Below, piece after piece: positions 1 to 9,481 of a stretch of DNA of 64,000 nucleotides. The notes below the pieces were generated by a model that worked only from the letters and a program-made list of their open reading frames with translations, was not told where the DNA came from and ran no database searches. Source of the DNA: Ignatzschineria cameli (GTDB taxonomy: Bacteria; Pseudomonadota; Gammaproteobacteria; Cardiobacteriales; Wohlfahrtiimonadaceae); the NCBI RefSeq assembly GCF_003121895.1, contig NZ_QEWW01000005.1:1-64000 (forward strand). Direction: 5' to 3'. The stretch's first letter is position 1. Each line of letters opens with the position of its first letter. The translations under genes and the position numbers were made by a program.

Positions 1-122
1 TTGAAAGATTTTAAAAAAAGTTTATAACTCTTTTCAAAATCTGTTCAAAGCCAACTATTTAGAAGTAGAAAAGAGCGATAGATAGCATGTGCTATATAAA
101 GATGTATTTAAGAATGTATTAC

Positions 123-1070
123 TTAATCCTCAATACTATTTTGCAGATAGAACTGATCGATCGCTTCACGCCATGGGATCGCAGGATGAGCTCCTTTTTT
201 AGTAACTGCCAACGCGCCCGCAGCATGCGCAAGCTTCACAGACTGTAGCAGTGACTTCCCTTCTAAAAGGGCCGTTACTAAGACACCATTGAAGGTATCG
301 CCGGCACCTATCGTATCGATCGCCTTGACTCTATACCCAGGAATAAGTTCTCCTTTTATCTCTTGAAAAGCATTGATCTGACTAACCCAAGCTCCCTTTT
401 TTCCTAATGTAATAATAACAACTTCTATCCCTTTCTCATGCAGCTTTTGAGAAGCTAATGCAGCATCTTCTTCAGTTTCAACCTTCACGCCTGTTAATAA
501 CTCCGCTTCTGTCTCATTAGGGGTAATGATATCGATATAGGAGAGAAAACGATCTGATAAAGCTCTAGCAGGTGCAGGATTAACAACAACACGTACGCCT
601 GACTGTTTAGCATGCTCGGCCGCAAGATCAAGCGCTTCTTGGGGTGTCTCTAACTGCATTAAAAGAAGATCTGCCTGACCAATTTCAGGAAGTAGCGGCG
701 TAACAACCTCTTTGGTCATTGCGCCATTAGCGCCCGCATAGATCCCGATCATATTCTCACCTTCACTATTGACGAAGATAAGCGCAACACCGGTCTTTTC
801 ATTCTCAATAACTTGAATTAAACCTGTATCGATCTGATCCTGCTGAAATTGTGAAATCGCAGACTTTCCAACATCATCATCCCCTACCGCGGCAATAAAG
901 GTCACATCAGCACCTGCTCTGCCAGCGGCAACTGCTTGATTAGCCCCTTTTCCACCTAATGATACTTGATACTGATCACCTGCTAATGTCTCTCCTGGCG
1001 CTAAAAAGTGGGGAACATTTAAGATGTAATCCACATTGCTACTTCCTAGCACTATCAATTTTTTTTGCAT
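123..1070 (-). CDS. rbsK: Ribokinase (PfkB family)
   Basis: Cytoplasmic kinase that phosphorylates D-ribose to ribose-5-phosphate with ATP, feeding the pentose phosphate pathway. The 315-residue length is normal for the family. The N-terminal PfkB signature GGKGANQAVAAGRAG lies near residue 39, and the C-terminal signature GAGDTFNG starts at residue 255, with the catalytic Asp at about 258. The ATG start has AGGAAGAG just upstream. No ribose transporter or rbs repressor is adjacent, so the gene stands alone and may serve nucleoside-derived ribose. The family assignment is firm; another pentose or nucleoside substrate cannot be fully excluded. Confidence 0.93.
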   Translation of the reverse strand: MQKKLIVLGSSNVDYILNVPHFLAPGETLAGDQYQVSLGGKGANQAVAAGRAGADVTFIAAVGDDDVGKSAISQFQQDQIDTGLIQVIENEKTGVALIFVNSEGENMIGIYAGANGAMTKEVVTPLLPEIGQADLLLMQLETPQEALDLAAEHAKQSGVRVVVNPAPARALSDRFLSYIDIITPNETEAELLTGVKVETEEDAALASQKLHEKGIEVVIITLGKKGAWVSQINAFQEIKGELIPGYRVKAIDTIGAGDTFNGVLVTALLEGKSLLQSVKLAHAAGALAVTKKGAHPAIPWREAIDQFYLQNSIED

Positions 1071-1209
1071 AATCTCTTCCTATAGATCTCTATTATGTGG
1101 CGAACAGAATAAGGAGTTACTAAAAAGCCGTCAAGATGTCGCAACTCCCTACTATTATCCTCTAATTTATCAGAGATCAGAAGATCATTAGCGATCTATC
1201 TTAAATTGA

Positions 1210-1253
1210 TGTGTATTAGATGTACATTAGATGTGTATCAGATATGTATTAAT
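1210..1253. repeat. 11 bp tandem repeat, four imperfect units
   Basis: Units start at 1210, 1221, 1232 and 1243. The first three read TGTGTATTAGA, TGTACATTAGA and TGTGTATCAGA, and the fourth (TATGTATTAAT) is more diverged. The constant 11-base step places each unit about one helical turn apart. It lies in the rbsK-gltI spacer. Confidence 0.75.
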
Positions 1254-1307
1254 AATATGGTACTGGCCTTCATATGCCTTCACATATGTAATCTGTATCA
1301 ATAGCTC

Positions 1308-1351
1308 AATATTAATTAAATATTGATTAAAGATTGATTAACATTTAACTA
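1308..1351. repeat. 11 bp tandem repeat, AATATTGATTA type
   Basis: Units AATATTAATTA (1308), AATATTGATTA (1319) and AAGATTGATTA (1330) are followed by a degenerate fourth unit at 1341. This is a second 11 bp tract about 55 bases after the first, with a different unit sequence. Confidence 0.7.
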
Positions 1352-1689
1352 GCATTAATGGAGATCAATAATGTTGAGCTTACTTAAAACTTCTATCAGT
1401 TTTCTATAAACACCAAAGTCAGAAGCTCGATAAGCTATAACTTTAAGTTATATTGATAGCATAAAAGTCACTCATCATATATTGCCTTTTCTAAACCATT
1501 ATCATATATCTAGATATGTACCATCAGAAATAGAGAAGTACAAAGAGGCCTTTTCTGGCATCTTCTCTCTAGCGATCACGCATATAAATATAACTATAAA
1601 AAATATAACAAAATAATCGTTGATGGTTTCACCACTAAATTACTCATTATTGTTGAAGAATAATGAACCCATAATCTGGAGGATAACAG

Positions 1690-2583
1690 ATGAAAAAGTC
1701 TATTTTAGGACTCGCATTGTGTGGATTGTTGGCATTACCTACGCTATCTATGGCAGAAGAGCTAACGGGCACCCTTAAAAAAATTGATGAGACAGGAACA
1801 ATTACCCTAGGTCATAGAGAATCATCGATCCCCTATTCCTATTATGATAATCAGCAAAATGTTGTCGGTTACTCTCATGAGATTAGTATGAAAATCGTTG
1901 AGGGTATCGAGAAGAAATTAGGAAAAAAGATCGATGTTAAACTTGTCCCTATCACCTCTCAAAACCGTATTCCATTGATGAAAAATGGAACTATTGATCT
2001 TGAATGTGGATCAACAACCCACAATACAGCAAGAGCACAAGAGGTAGACTTTACAAATACGATCTTCATCATCAATATTCGCATGATTACCGATGTTAAT
2101 ACCGGTATTGAATCTTTTGAAGAGCTTAAAGATAAGGTAGTCATTACCACCGCAGGGACAACTTCAGAGCGTGTGCTGCGTAATATGAATGCCGAAAAAG
2201 GGATGAATATGCGGATTCAAGCGGCAAAAGATCATGGAGATGCCTTTATGATGCTCGCTGATAATCGTGGAGTTGCCTTTGTAATGGATGATTCCCTTCT
2301 CTATGGTGAAAGAGCGAAATCACCTCAACCAGATCGCTGGGTCGTGACCGGAGAGTCACAAGGACAGGAAGCATATGCTTGCATGTTGCGTAAAGGGGAT
2401 AGCGAATTCAAAGCATTAGCCGATCAGGTGATCGCGGATCTCTCAGGATCTGGGGAGATGGAGGTGATCTACAACAAATGGTTCACAGAACCGATCCCAC
2501 CTCGCAATGCAAACTTAGAATTCCCCCTCTCTGAAAGTATGCGAGAGCTCTTTAATAATCCAACAGATAAGCCTTATCAGTAG
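1690..2583 (+). CDS. gltI: Glutamate/aspartate ABC transporter substrate-binding protein
   Basis: Periplasmic solute-binding protein (SBP family 3) that captures glutamate/aspartate-type amino acids and delivers them to the GltJK permease encoded just downstream. The 297-residue protein begins with a Sec signal peptide (MKK, then a hydrophobic stretch, then SMA-EE), and its length is close to E. coli GltI (302). A strong GGAGG precedes the ATG. It is followed by a 212-base gap with hairpins before gltJ, a common way to make more binding protein than membrane subunits. Substrate is inferred from family resemblance; glutamine or another polar amino acid is possible. Confidence 0.88.
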   Translation: MKKSILGLALCGLLALPTLSMAEELTGTLKKIDETGTITLGHRESSIPYSYYDNQQNVVGYSHEISMKIVEGIEKKLGKKIDVKLVPITSQNRIPLMKNGTIDLECGSTTHNTARAQEVDFTNTIFIINIRMITDVNTGIESFEELKDKVVITTAGTTSERVLRNMNAEKGMNMRIQAAKDHGDAFMMLADNRGVAFVMDDSLLYGERAKSPQPDRWVVTGESQGQEAYACMLRKGDSEFKALADQVIADLSGSGEMEVIYNKWFTEPIPPRNANLEFPLSESMRELFNNPTDKPYQ

Positions 2584-2709
2584 CATCTTGAAGATCTTAT
2601 TGGCAGATCTATTGGTCCCGCATCTCTCTATTAAGTTCTCTATATAGAATTCTCTATATTGAAACCTCTCTGAGATAACTCATAGAGAGATGCATTTCTA
2701 TCTCACCAT

Positions 2710-2740
2710 CTCTAGGAAGAGTTAACCCTCTTCTCTAGAG
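2710..2740 (+). other. Intercistronic hairpin between gltI and gltJ
   Basis: An inverted repeat of the form CTCTAG-gAAGAG-ttaacc-CTCTT-ctCTAGAG can fold into a stable stem-loop with no run of T after it. A second palindromic stretch rich in CTCTATAT lies at about 2637-2661. Such elements often protect the upstream mRNA or reduce read-through, raising gltI product over gltJKL. The structure is seen in sequence; the function is inferred. Confidence 0.55.
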
Positions 2741-2795
2741 TTTCTCGCCTTCAATAAACTGAATCTCATTTATCCTCTCTATAAAAGGTTAATCT

Positions 2796-3527
2796 ATGTT
2801 TGGATTAGATTTCTCCATGCTCTTACAAGAAGCTGTCATCAATGAAACATATCTCGATTGGCTTCTCGAGGGGGCAAAATGGACCATTATCTCCGCTAGC
2901 AGCAGCTGGTTTTTAGCCTTAGTGCTAGGCATCATTGTTGGCACACTACGCACGCTTCCGAGCCCCCTTTTACGTTTTATTGGTGCAAGCTATGTTGAGT
3001 GTTTACGCAATGTACCTCTTATTGTTCAACTCTTCTTTTGGTATTACGTTTGGCCCAATTTAATGCCGGAATCGATGGGTAATTGGATCAAATCTCAAGA
3101 TCCTTTAGTACAGATGATGACCGCAGGGATCTTATGTTTAGGGCTTTTTACTTCGGCACGAATCGCCGAGCAGGTTCGCTCTAGTATTGAATCATTAGCA
3201 GGTGGTCAGCTAAGAGCAGCACTGGCTACAGGACTCACATATTCTCAAGCTTATCGCTATGTTATCCTTCCTCAGGCATTGCGAATTATCTTGCCTCCAA
3301 TGACATCAGAGTTACTCAATATCTTTAAAAACTCTTCCGTACTCCAGACAATCGGCTTAGCAGAGCTCACCCGGCAAGCAGCACAGATCAATGATTACAC
3401 AGCAAAAGCTTATGAATCATTCTTCCTGGTCACCATTGCTTACATCATTATCAACATCACCTTGATGTTTATTATGAAATTGATTGAGCGCTGGACACAA
3501 CTTCCCTCGCAGAAAGAAGGAGCTTAA
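2796..3527 (+). CDS. gltJ: Glutamate/aspartate ABC transporter permease GltJ
   Basis: Inner-membrane permease of the amino acid ABC importer (HisM/GlnP family), 243 residues. It has several hydrophobic helices and the conserved cytoplasmic EAA-type loop (ALATGLTYSQAYRYVILPQALR) that docks with the ATPase. Close similarity to E. coli GltJ is visible throughout, for example in YVECLRNVPLIVQLFFWYY. It is separated from gltK by only two bases and should form a heterodimeric channel with GltK. Confidence 0.9.
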   Translation: MFGLDFSMLLQEAVINETYLDWLLEGAKWTIISASSSWFLALVLGIIVGTLRTLPSPLLRFIGASYVECLRNVPLIVQLFFWYYVWPNLMPESMGNWIKSQDPLVQMMTAGILCLGLFTSARIAEQVRSSIESLAGGQLRAALATGLTYSQAYRYVILPQALRIILPPMTSELLNIFKNSSVLQTIGLAELTRQAAQINDYTAKAYESFFLVTIAYIIINITLMFIMKLIERWTQLPSQKEGA

Positions 3528-3529
3528 AA

Positions 3530-4222
3530 ATGGGACAATTCTCTTTTTCAAGTCTCTTCGCTATCATTAGTGAAAACTACACATTTCTCCTCGAAGGAAT
3601 GGGGGTTAGCCTACAGATTACTGCAATTGCTATTGTTGTAGGTATTCTTTGGGGGATTATTCTTGCTATCTTACGCCTCTATGGCCCAAAACCAATCGCT
3701 TGGTTAGCAACAGGTTACGTTAATCTATTTCGCTCAATTCCACTCATTATGGTTTTAATGTGGTTCTATCTGGCGATAGGTCCAACTTTGCAACAATATC
3801 TTGGCTTAGGAAATAGCACCGGCGTGAGACTTTTCTGGGCAATCGTTGCCTTCTCTCTCTTTGAAGCGGCGTACTACTCTGAGATTATTCGGGCAGGCTT
3901 TAAGAGTGTCCGCCGGCAACAGATGAGTGCCGCGCTCGCATTAGGCATGACAAGAGGACAGGCAATCTACTATGTCATTCTCCCCCAAGCACTACGAAAT
4001 ATGATCCCGCTCCTTTTAACTCAGGGCATTATTCTGTTTCAAGATACCTCTTTGGTCTACATTATGAGCCTCAATGATTTCTTTAGAACCACCGATATTA
4101 TTGGCTATAACAATAATGCCAAAATGGAGATGATTCTTTTCGCCGGCTTTACCTACTTTGTGATCTGTTTTTCACTCTCCTACCTAGTTCGAACCTTACA
4201 AAAGAGAAGAGGGTCCCTATGA
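3530..4222 (+). CDS. gltK: Glutamate/aspartate ABC transporter permease GltK
   Basis: Second inner-membrane permease of the importer, 230 residues, same HisM family as GltJ. The EAA loop is present (ALALGMTRGQAIYYVILPQ). A good GAAGGAG ribosome site lies inside the end of gltJ, and the gene overlaps gltL by four bases (ATGA), so translation is probably coupled. It would pair with GltJ to form the channel. Confidence 0.9.
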   Translation: MGQFSFSSLFAIISENYTFLLEGMGVSLQITAIAIVVGILWGIILAILRLYGPKPIAWLATGYVNLFRSIPLIMVLMWFYLAIGPTLQQYLGLGNSTGVRLFWAIVAFSLFEAAYYSEIIRAGFKSVRRQQMSAALALGMTRGQAIYYVILPQALRNMIPLLLTQGIILFQDTSLVYIMSLNDFFRTTDIIGYNNNAKMEMILFAGFTYFVICFSLSYLVRTLQKRRGSL

Positions 4223-4950
4223 TTCAATATCAAAATGTCAGTAAATTTTATGGCAGTTTCCAAGTATTAAAGAATTGCTCCACTGAAATTAAAGAGAAGG
4301 AAGTTGTGGTGGTCTGTGGCCCCTCTGGTTCTGGAAAATCGACCTTAATTCAATGTGCAAATGGTTTAGAACCCTTCCAAGAAGGGGATATTATTATCAA
4401 TGGCCACTCTTTAGCGGATCCTAAAACGGATATTAATAAGGTTCGCGCTGAAGTGGGAATGGTCTTTCAACATTTTGAACTCTTTCCCAATATGTCGATT
4501 GAGCAAAATCTAATGCTGGCACAGATGAAGGTTTTAAAACGGGATAAAGAGATCGCCCATACTAAAGCCCTAGGGTTATTAGATCGAGTGGGTTTAAGTA
4601 AACATCTCGGGAAATACCCTACTCAGCTCTCAGGTGGGCAGCAACAACGTGTGGCAATTGCTAGAGCATTAGCGATGGATCCGGTTGTTATGCTCTTCGA
4701 TGAACCCACCTCGGCACTTGATCCTGAGATGATTCATGAAGTACTTGCGGTGATGACCGAGTTAGCGCAAGAGGGAATGACAATGATGTGTGTCACCCAT
4801 GAGATGGGATTTGCCCGCCAAGTTGCCGATCGTATTATCTTTATCGATGAGGGGGAGATCTATGATGATCTCTCAAAAAGTGAGTTTTTTGAGGGTACTC
4901 CGAGTGATCGCGCACAGACATTTTTGAAAAATATTTTTCATAATGATTAA
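4219..4950 (+). CDS. gltL: Glutamate/aspartate ABC transporter ATP-binding protein
   Basis: Cytoplasmic ATPase energising the GltIJK importer, 243 residues, typical of the polar amino acid uptake (GlnQ/HisP) family. Walker A GPSGSGKST is near residue 33, the signature LSGGQQQRVAIARAL near residue 137, and Walker B MLFDEPTSALDPE follows. It is the last gene of the cluster and faces the convergent dpp operon. Confidence 0.92.
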   Translation: MIQYQNVSKFYGSFQVLKNCSTEIKEKEVVVVCGPSGSGKSTLIQCANGLEPFQEGDIIINGHSLADPKTDINKVRAEVGMVFQHFELFPNMSIEQNLMLAQMKVLKRDKEIAHTKALGLLDRVGLSKHLGKYPTQLSGGQQQRVAIARALAMDPVVMLFDEPTSALDPEMIHEVLAVMTELAQEGMTMMCVTHEMGFARQVADRIIFIDEGEIYDDLSKSEFFEGTPSDRAQTFLKNIFHND

Positions 4951-4952
4951 AA

Positions 4953-4976
4953 GCCTGCCCTCTTATTGAGGGCAAG
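4953..4976 (-). terminator. Probable terminator of the dpp operon
   Basis: A hairpin with arms TGCCCTC / GAGGGCA and a five-base loop lies in the convergent gltL-dppF gap. On the minus strand it is followed by a short T-rich run (CTTTTAATC), so it best suits transcripts leaving dppF. On the plus strand there is no T run. Confidence 0.5.
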
Positions 4977-4985
4977 TGATCTCTA

Positions 4986-5032
4986 ATAAGAGGGAGATTC
5001 TAAGATCAGATCTTCTCGAATCACTCTCTTAT
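4986..5032. other. Long imperfect palindrome between convergent gltL and dppF
   Basis: Outer arms ATAAGAG / CTCTTAT, then a 3x3 internal loop, then GATTC / GAATC, enclose an inner AAGATC-GATCTT palindrome. It lies in the short convergent gap. It could fold in either transcript and help insulate the two operons. Confidence 0.4.
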
Positions 5033-5067
5033 TTCCCCACTATTCTTACCCTTTCAGCTGCGATTTA

Positions 5068-6123
5068 TCATTCATCGCCCATTACCTGGTCAACAGTAGG
5101 TTGATCAACCGCTACCTGATCAAGTTTAAAGCAGGCCACTTCATGTAATTCACCATGAATATCTCGATATTGCTTCATCTCCGGCTGAGCTTGGGCACAT
5201 TTTTCAAACGCTTTAGGACAACGAGTATGGAAGGCACAACCCTGAGGGGGATTGAGTGGGCTAGGAAGCTCCCCCATTAATGTAATCTTTTCGCGCCGAT
5301 TTTGATCATTCAACCGCGGTGTTGCAGAGAGAAGAGCCTCTGTATAGGGGTGCATCGGTGCAGAGAAGAGCGCTTTTTTACTCGCTTTTTCCACAGCTCG
5401 ACCCAGATACATCACCATCACATCATCAGCAATATGCTCTACTACAGAGAGATCATGCGAAATAAAGAGATAAGAGAGACCTAACTCTTCTTGCAGATCC
5501 ATCATCAAATTGAGAACCTGCGCTTGAACAGAGACATCAAGTGCTGAGACAGGTTCATCGGCGATAACAATATCGGGATTGAGCATTAATCCTCGCGCAA
5601 TGGCAATTCGCTGCCGCTGCCCTCCAGAGAACATATGGGGGTAACGATCATAAAACTCCGGACGAAGTCCCACCTTCTCCATCATCTCTAAAACTCGCTC
5701 TTTTCGCTCTGCACGACTCAGATCGCTATTGATCTTTAAGGGCTCTTCTAAAATCGCTCCAATCTTCTTTCGGGGATTAAGAGAGCCATAGGGATTTTGA
5801 AAGATAATCTGAATCTTTTGACGCCGTAAAGCAGCCATTTCAGCTGCCGGGGTTAAAAGAGAATCTCCTCGATAGCGTAACGCTCCACTTGTAGGGGGCT
5901 CAATCATTGTTAATACTTTAGCAAGGGTCGACTTCCCACACCCCGATTCACCCACAACCGCCAAAGTCTTACCCGCTTCAAGCTCAAAGGAGATGCCATT
6001 TAAAGCCTTTACCTCCCCCTTTTCATGAAATAAGCCTCGACTGACAGCATAATATTTCGTTAATTCCTCCGCGACTAAAAGAGGCACTTTCTTAGCACCA
6101 CTTCTCTCTTCCTGACTACTCAT
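5068..6123 (-). CDS. dppF: Dipeptide ABC transporter ATP-binding protein DppF
   Basis: ATPase of the peptide importer, 351 residues. Walker [10 protein letters not shown] is near residue 57, the signature [15 protein letters not shown] in the middle, and Walker [15 protein letters not shown] follows. The C-terminal oligopeptide-family extension is present with clustered cysteines ([17 protein letters not shown]). The start overlaps the end of dppD by eight bases. It pairs with DppD as the two ATPases of one transporter. Confidence 0.92.
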   Translation of the reverse strand: MSSQEERSGAKKVPLLVAEELTKYYAVSRGLFHEKGEVKALNGISFELEAGKTLAVVGESGCGKSTLAKVLTMIEPPTSGALRYRGDSLLTPAAEMAALRRQKIQIIFQNPYGSLNPRKKIGAILEEPLKINSDLSRAERKERVLEMMEKVGLRPEFYDRYPHMFSGGQRQRIAIARGLMLNPDIVIADEPVSALDVSVQAQVLNLMMDLQEELGLSYLFISHDLSVVEHIADDVMVMYLGRAVEKASKKALFSAPMHPYTEALLSATPRLNDQNRREKITLMGELPSPLNPPQGCAFHTRCPKAFEKCAQAQPEMKQYRDIHGELHEVACFKLDQVAVDQPTVDQVMGDE

Positions 6124-7168
6124 AAGCTCCTCCTGATACCGATATCACTTCCGCGCCATCCTCAGCCTCTGTGCCATCACCTTTTGATCTCAGCCCTGAG
6201 ACACTCTTTTTAGCTAAAGGAAAGTGACACTTCACAAAACGATTCTCTAACTGCTGTAACGGCGGCTCCTCTTGCCGGCAGATCGCCTGACAATAGCGGC
6301 AACGAGGGTTGAGAAGACAACCTTGAGGCCGATCATAACGTCCCGGTACAACGCCGGGAAGGGATTCCAGACGCAGAGCTCCTTGAGAAAACTCCGGCAA
6401 CGATCGAAGTAGCGCTTCAGTATAGGGATGAAAGGGTGCTTGAAAGAGCTCAGAAGCGGGAGCGATCTCTACAATTTGACCAGCATACATCACAATAATC
6501 TTATCGGCAGACTCTGCAACTAATGCTAAATCATGGGTAATCAAGAGAAGCGCCATCTGTTGCTCTCGTTGCAGCTGCAGAAGCAGAGAGATAATCTGCC
6601 CTTGAATCGTCACATCTAGGGCTGTTGTCGGCTCATCTGCAATCAGTAATTTAGGATTACAAGCAATCGCGATAGCAATCATTACTCGTTGACTCATTCC
6701 GCCCGATAATTGATGGGGATAGAGATCGAAACGATTCGCCGCATCAGGGATTCCAACCAAGGTTAATAACTCTAAAGCACGTGCTTTACGCGCCTTTTTT
6801 CGCCCACCTTGATGGACTTTTAAGGTCTCCATAATCTGATAGCCGATCGTAAAAGAGGGATTGAGAGAGGTCATCGGATCTTGGAAAATCATCGCAACAT
6901 CATCCCCTAAGATCTTCTGCCGCTCCCGACGCTTCATCTTCTGTAACTCTTTACCATCGAAGGTGAGTGCTTCAGCGGTTACAACTCCGGGAAAATCGAT
7001 CAAGCCCATAATAGCAAGGGAGCTGACAGACTTTCCAGATCCCGACTCTCCAACGATACCCACAACTTCACCCTGATTGACACTATAGCCAATACGATCA
7101 ACCGCACGGAAGCGATCTCCTTTCTCGCCAAACTCAACCGTTAATGCTTTCACATCTAATAATTTCAT
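6116..7168 (-). CDS. dppD: Dipeptide ABC transporter ATP-binding protein DppD
   Basis: Second ATPase of the peptide importer, 350 residues. Walker A GESGSGKS is near residue 40, the signature [16 protein letters not shown] and Walker [15 protein letters not shown] follow, then the oligopeptide-family C-terminal extension with a Cys-rich segment ([15 protein letters not shown]). The C-terminal 25 residues run past the usual family end and are low in complexity. It lies ten bases downstream of dppC in the same operon. Confidence 0.92.
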   Translation of the reverse strand: MKLLDVKALTVEFGEKGDRFRAVDRIGYSVNQGEVVGIVGESGSGKSVSSLAIMGLIDFPGVVTAEALTFDGKELQKMKRRERQKILGDDVAMIFQDPMTSLNPSFTIGYQIMETLKVHQGGRKKARKARALELLTLVGIPDAANRFDLYPHQLSGGMSQRVMIAIAIACNPKLLIADEPTTALDVTIQGQIISLLLQLQREQQMALLLITHDLALVAESADKIIVMYAGQIVEIAPASELFQAPFHPYTEALLRSLPEFSQGALRLESLPGVVPGRYDRPQGCLLNPRCRYCQAICRQEEPPLQQLENRFVKCHFPLAKKSVSGLRSKGDGTEAEDGAEVISVSGGAYE

Positions 7169-7178
7169 TATCGCCTCC

Positions 7179-8144
7179 TTACACCTTCAGCTTTGGATCT
7201 AACGCATCTCGCAAGCCATCACCCATAAGATTGAAAGCTAAGACTGTCAATAAAATGGCAATCCCCGGAAATGCAACGACCCACCAAGCAGATTGGGCAT
7301 ATTGCAAGACATCTGAGAGCATTGTGCCCCACTCAGGCGTCGGCGGTTGAGCCCCCATTCCCAAAAAACCAAGCGCAGCCATATCCAAAATCGCATTGGA
7401 GAATCCTAAAGTCGCTTGGACAATCAAGGGAGCTAAACAGTTAGGTAAGACATTGATAAACATCTGCCGAAGATGTCCGGCACCTGCGACTTGAGATGCA
7501 ACCACATAATCTTTCTCCATCTCTCCTAAAGCTGTTGCCCGGGTCAAACGAATATAGTGTGGCAACGCAACAAAGGCTAGCGCGATAGAGGCATTGATAA
7601 TGGAAGGACCAAAGATAGCCACTAACACCAAAGCTAACAGAAGGCTAGGTAATGCCAACATAATATCGACAATACGCATAATAATCGCCTCAACAGCACC
7701 GCCGAAGTAGCCAGCTAAAAGGCCTAAAGAGATCCCTAAGATCAATGAGAGCAGAACAACGACAACCCCGACAAGTAGAGAGAGACGCGCACCATAAATC
7801 AATCGACTTAAGATATCGCGCCCTACATCATCAGTTCCTAAGATAAATTTCCAACTTCCCCCCTCCATCCAGACAGGGGGTTTTAGAAAGGAGCCTCTAA
7901 ACTGCTCAGTAGGATCATGGGGAGCGATATAGTGGGCAAAAATCGCAACAAAAAGGATAAAAAGAATAAAGATAAAACCTAATAAAGCCCCTCTATTTCG
8001 ACTAAAGTAGAACCAAAATTGTCGCAGGGGTGTCTCCGGTTTTCGTGCTAAAAGTAACGTCGTCGAAGGGGGGCGATCCGCCTCTAAAGTGGCCTCTCCC
8101 TCTTCTAAAATGACATTTAAATCTCGATCATGATGTTGAGCCAT
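7179..8144 (-). CDS. dppC: Dipeptide ABC transporter permease DppC
   Basis: Inner-membrane permease of the peptide importer, 321 residues. A hydrophilic N-terminus of about 50 residues precedes the first membrane helix ([19 protein letters not shown]). The family motif [21 protein letters not shown] and the binding-protein-dependent transport domain follow. It lies between dppB (11-base gap) and dppD, and works as a heterodimer with DppB. Confidence 0.92.
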   Translation of the reverse strand: MAQHHDRDLNVILEEGEATLEADRPPSTTLLLARKPETPLRQFWFYFSRNRGALLGFIFILFILFVAIFAHYIAPHDPTEQFRGSFLKPPVWMEGGSWKFILGTDDVGRDILSRLIYGARLSLLVGVVVVLLSLILGISLGLLAGYFGGAVEAIIMRIVDIMLALPSLLLALVLVAIFGPSIINASIALAFVALPHYIRLTRATALGEMEKDYVVASQVAGAGHLRQMFINVLPNCLAPLIVQATLGFSNAILDMAALGFLGMGAQPPTPEWGTMLSDVLQYAQSAWWVVAFPGIAILLTVLAFNLMGDGLRDALDPKLKV

Positions 8145-8155
8145 CGCTGCTCTCC

Positions 8156-9172
8156 TTATTGATGTCTAATACGGGGATTTACAACGCCATAGAGAAGGTC
8201 AACAATAAAGTTGACTAAAATAATGAGCGAAGCAACGAGTAGAACGCCACCCTGAACAACAGGGTAATCACGGCGTTGGAGCGATTCTATCAACCATCTG
8301 CCAACGCCCGGCCACGAGAAGATTGTCTCCGTTAAGATCGCTCCCCCTAACATGGTTCCCACCTGCAAGCCGATAACAGTCACAACAGGAATTAATGCAT
8401 TTCGTAAAGCATGAATCAGAATAATACGCATCCGCCCTAATCCTTTTGCTCTTGCAGTTAAGATATAATCTTCACTGAGAACCTCAAGCATTGAGGAACG
8501 GGTCATTCGTACAATCACAGCAAGGGGAATCGTTCCAAGAACAATCGCCGGAAGAATCATATGATGAAGCGCATCCCAGAAATCTCCCTCTTCCCCAAAG
8601 AAAAAGGTATCGATCAACATAAAACCTGTTAATGGCTCACTATCATCGAGAAAAACCATATCGCTAATCCGGCCGGAGACCGGCGTTAGATCGAGATTAA
8701 CAGAGACCAGCATAATCAACATCATGCCCCACCAAAAAATGGGCATTGAATATCCTGTTAAAGAGATCCCAACAGCCGCATGATCAAAGATCGATCCACG
8801 CTTCACCGCGGCGATCACGCCGACAGGAATCCCCACCACAACCGCAAAAATCATCGCACAAGTTGCAAGTTCTAATGTTGCTTTAAAGCGAGGGACAAAT
8901 TCTGACCAGACCGCGCGCTGAGTTACCAGAGAGTTCCCTAAATCGCCATGAAACAATCCTTTAAGATAGTTCCAATATTGCACGATATAGGGTTGATCAT
9001 AACCAAATTGCGCACGCAACTCAGCATAGCGCTCCGGAGTAATACCGCGCTCGCCGGCAAAAAGCAAAATGGGATCGCCCGGTATCAGATGAATAAAGAT
9101 AAAGGTTAATAGTGTGATACCGATAAAGGTGGGGATAATCATCCCTAATCGGCGAAAGAAAAATTGAATCAT
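8156..9172 (-). CDS. dppB: Dipeptide ABC transporter permease DppB
   Basis: Inner-membrane permease of the peptide importer, 338 residues, matching the usual DppB size. It begins MIQFFFRRLGMIIPTFIGIT, a typical N-terminal helix, followed by the conserved HLIPGDP motif. The C-terminal part has the EAA-type loop (TARAKGLGRMRIILIHALRN) that contacts the ATPases. The gap to dppA is 309 bases and holds a terminator-like hairpin. Confidence 0.92.
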   Translation of the reverse strand: MIQFFFRRLGMIIPTFIGITLLTFIFIHLIPGDPILLFAGERGITPERYAELRAQFGYDQPYIVQYWNYLKGLFHGDLGNSLVTQRAVWSEFVPRFKATLELATCAMIFAVVVGIPVGVIAAVKRGSIFDHAAVGISLTGYSMPIFWWGMMLIMLVSVNLDLTPVSGRISDMVFLDDSEPLTGFMLIDTFFFGEEGDFWDALHHMILPAIVLGTIPLAVIVRMTRSSMLEVLSEDYILTARAKGLGRMRIILIHALRNALIPVVTVIGLQVGTMLGGAILTETIFSWPGVGRWLIESLQRRDYPVVQGGVLLVASLIILVNFIVDLLYGVVNPRIRHQ

Positions 9173-9481
9173 GTTGCATCCTATCTCTAGAGAAGATTGA
9201 GGAAATGCGATAGCGATTGATCTCTTTCTTCAGCCCTTTTAATGAAGTTTCGACGGGGCATAATGCCTCTACATCTACCGTAGTAGCATCTGCTAGATGA
9301 AGATCTCATAGAGAAACCGTAGAAGAAAGATGATCTCAGCGATAAAAAGGAGCGCACAGGTTATCGTTATCACCAGACACGCGCTCCTCTATTCTCTCTT
9401 ATCGCCGCTATAACCTCTTATTGAAGCATTTATTGGGTAAAACGCTTAAGAGAGTTTGAGCTATCGCGGCTCTATCTGAGT
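9173..9481 (-). other. dppA-dppB intercistronic region
   Basis: This 309-base stretch separates dppA from dppB on the minus strand. It contains the strong hairpin at 9344-9387 described separately. No open reading frame or separate promoter is convincing. Confidence 0.5.
9344..9387 (-). terminator. Internal terminator/attenuator after dppA
   Basis: On the minus strand, GGAGCGC and its complement enclose a 25-base partly paired loop and are followed directly by TTTTT, the form of an intrinsic terminator. It sits 94 bases beyond the dppA stop and before dppB. Partial termination here would give more binding protein than membrane and ATPase subunits. Confidence 0.7.

Larger units (their letters stand above)
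1071..1689. other. Intergenic region between rbsK and gltI with 11 bp repeats
   Basis: This 619-base AT-rich spacer separates the divergent rbsK and gltI genes and should hold both promoters. No coding sequence is convincing. It contains two short tandem-repeat tracts with an 11 bp unit, listed separately. Confidence 0.6.
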
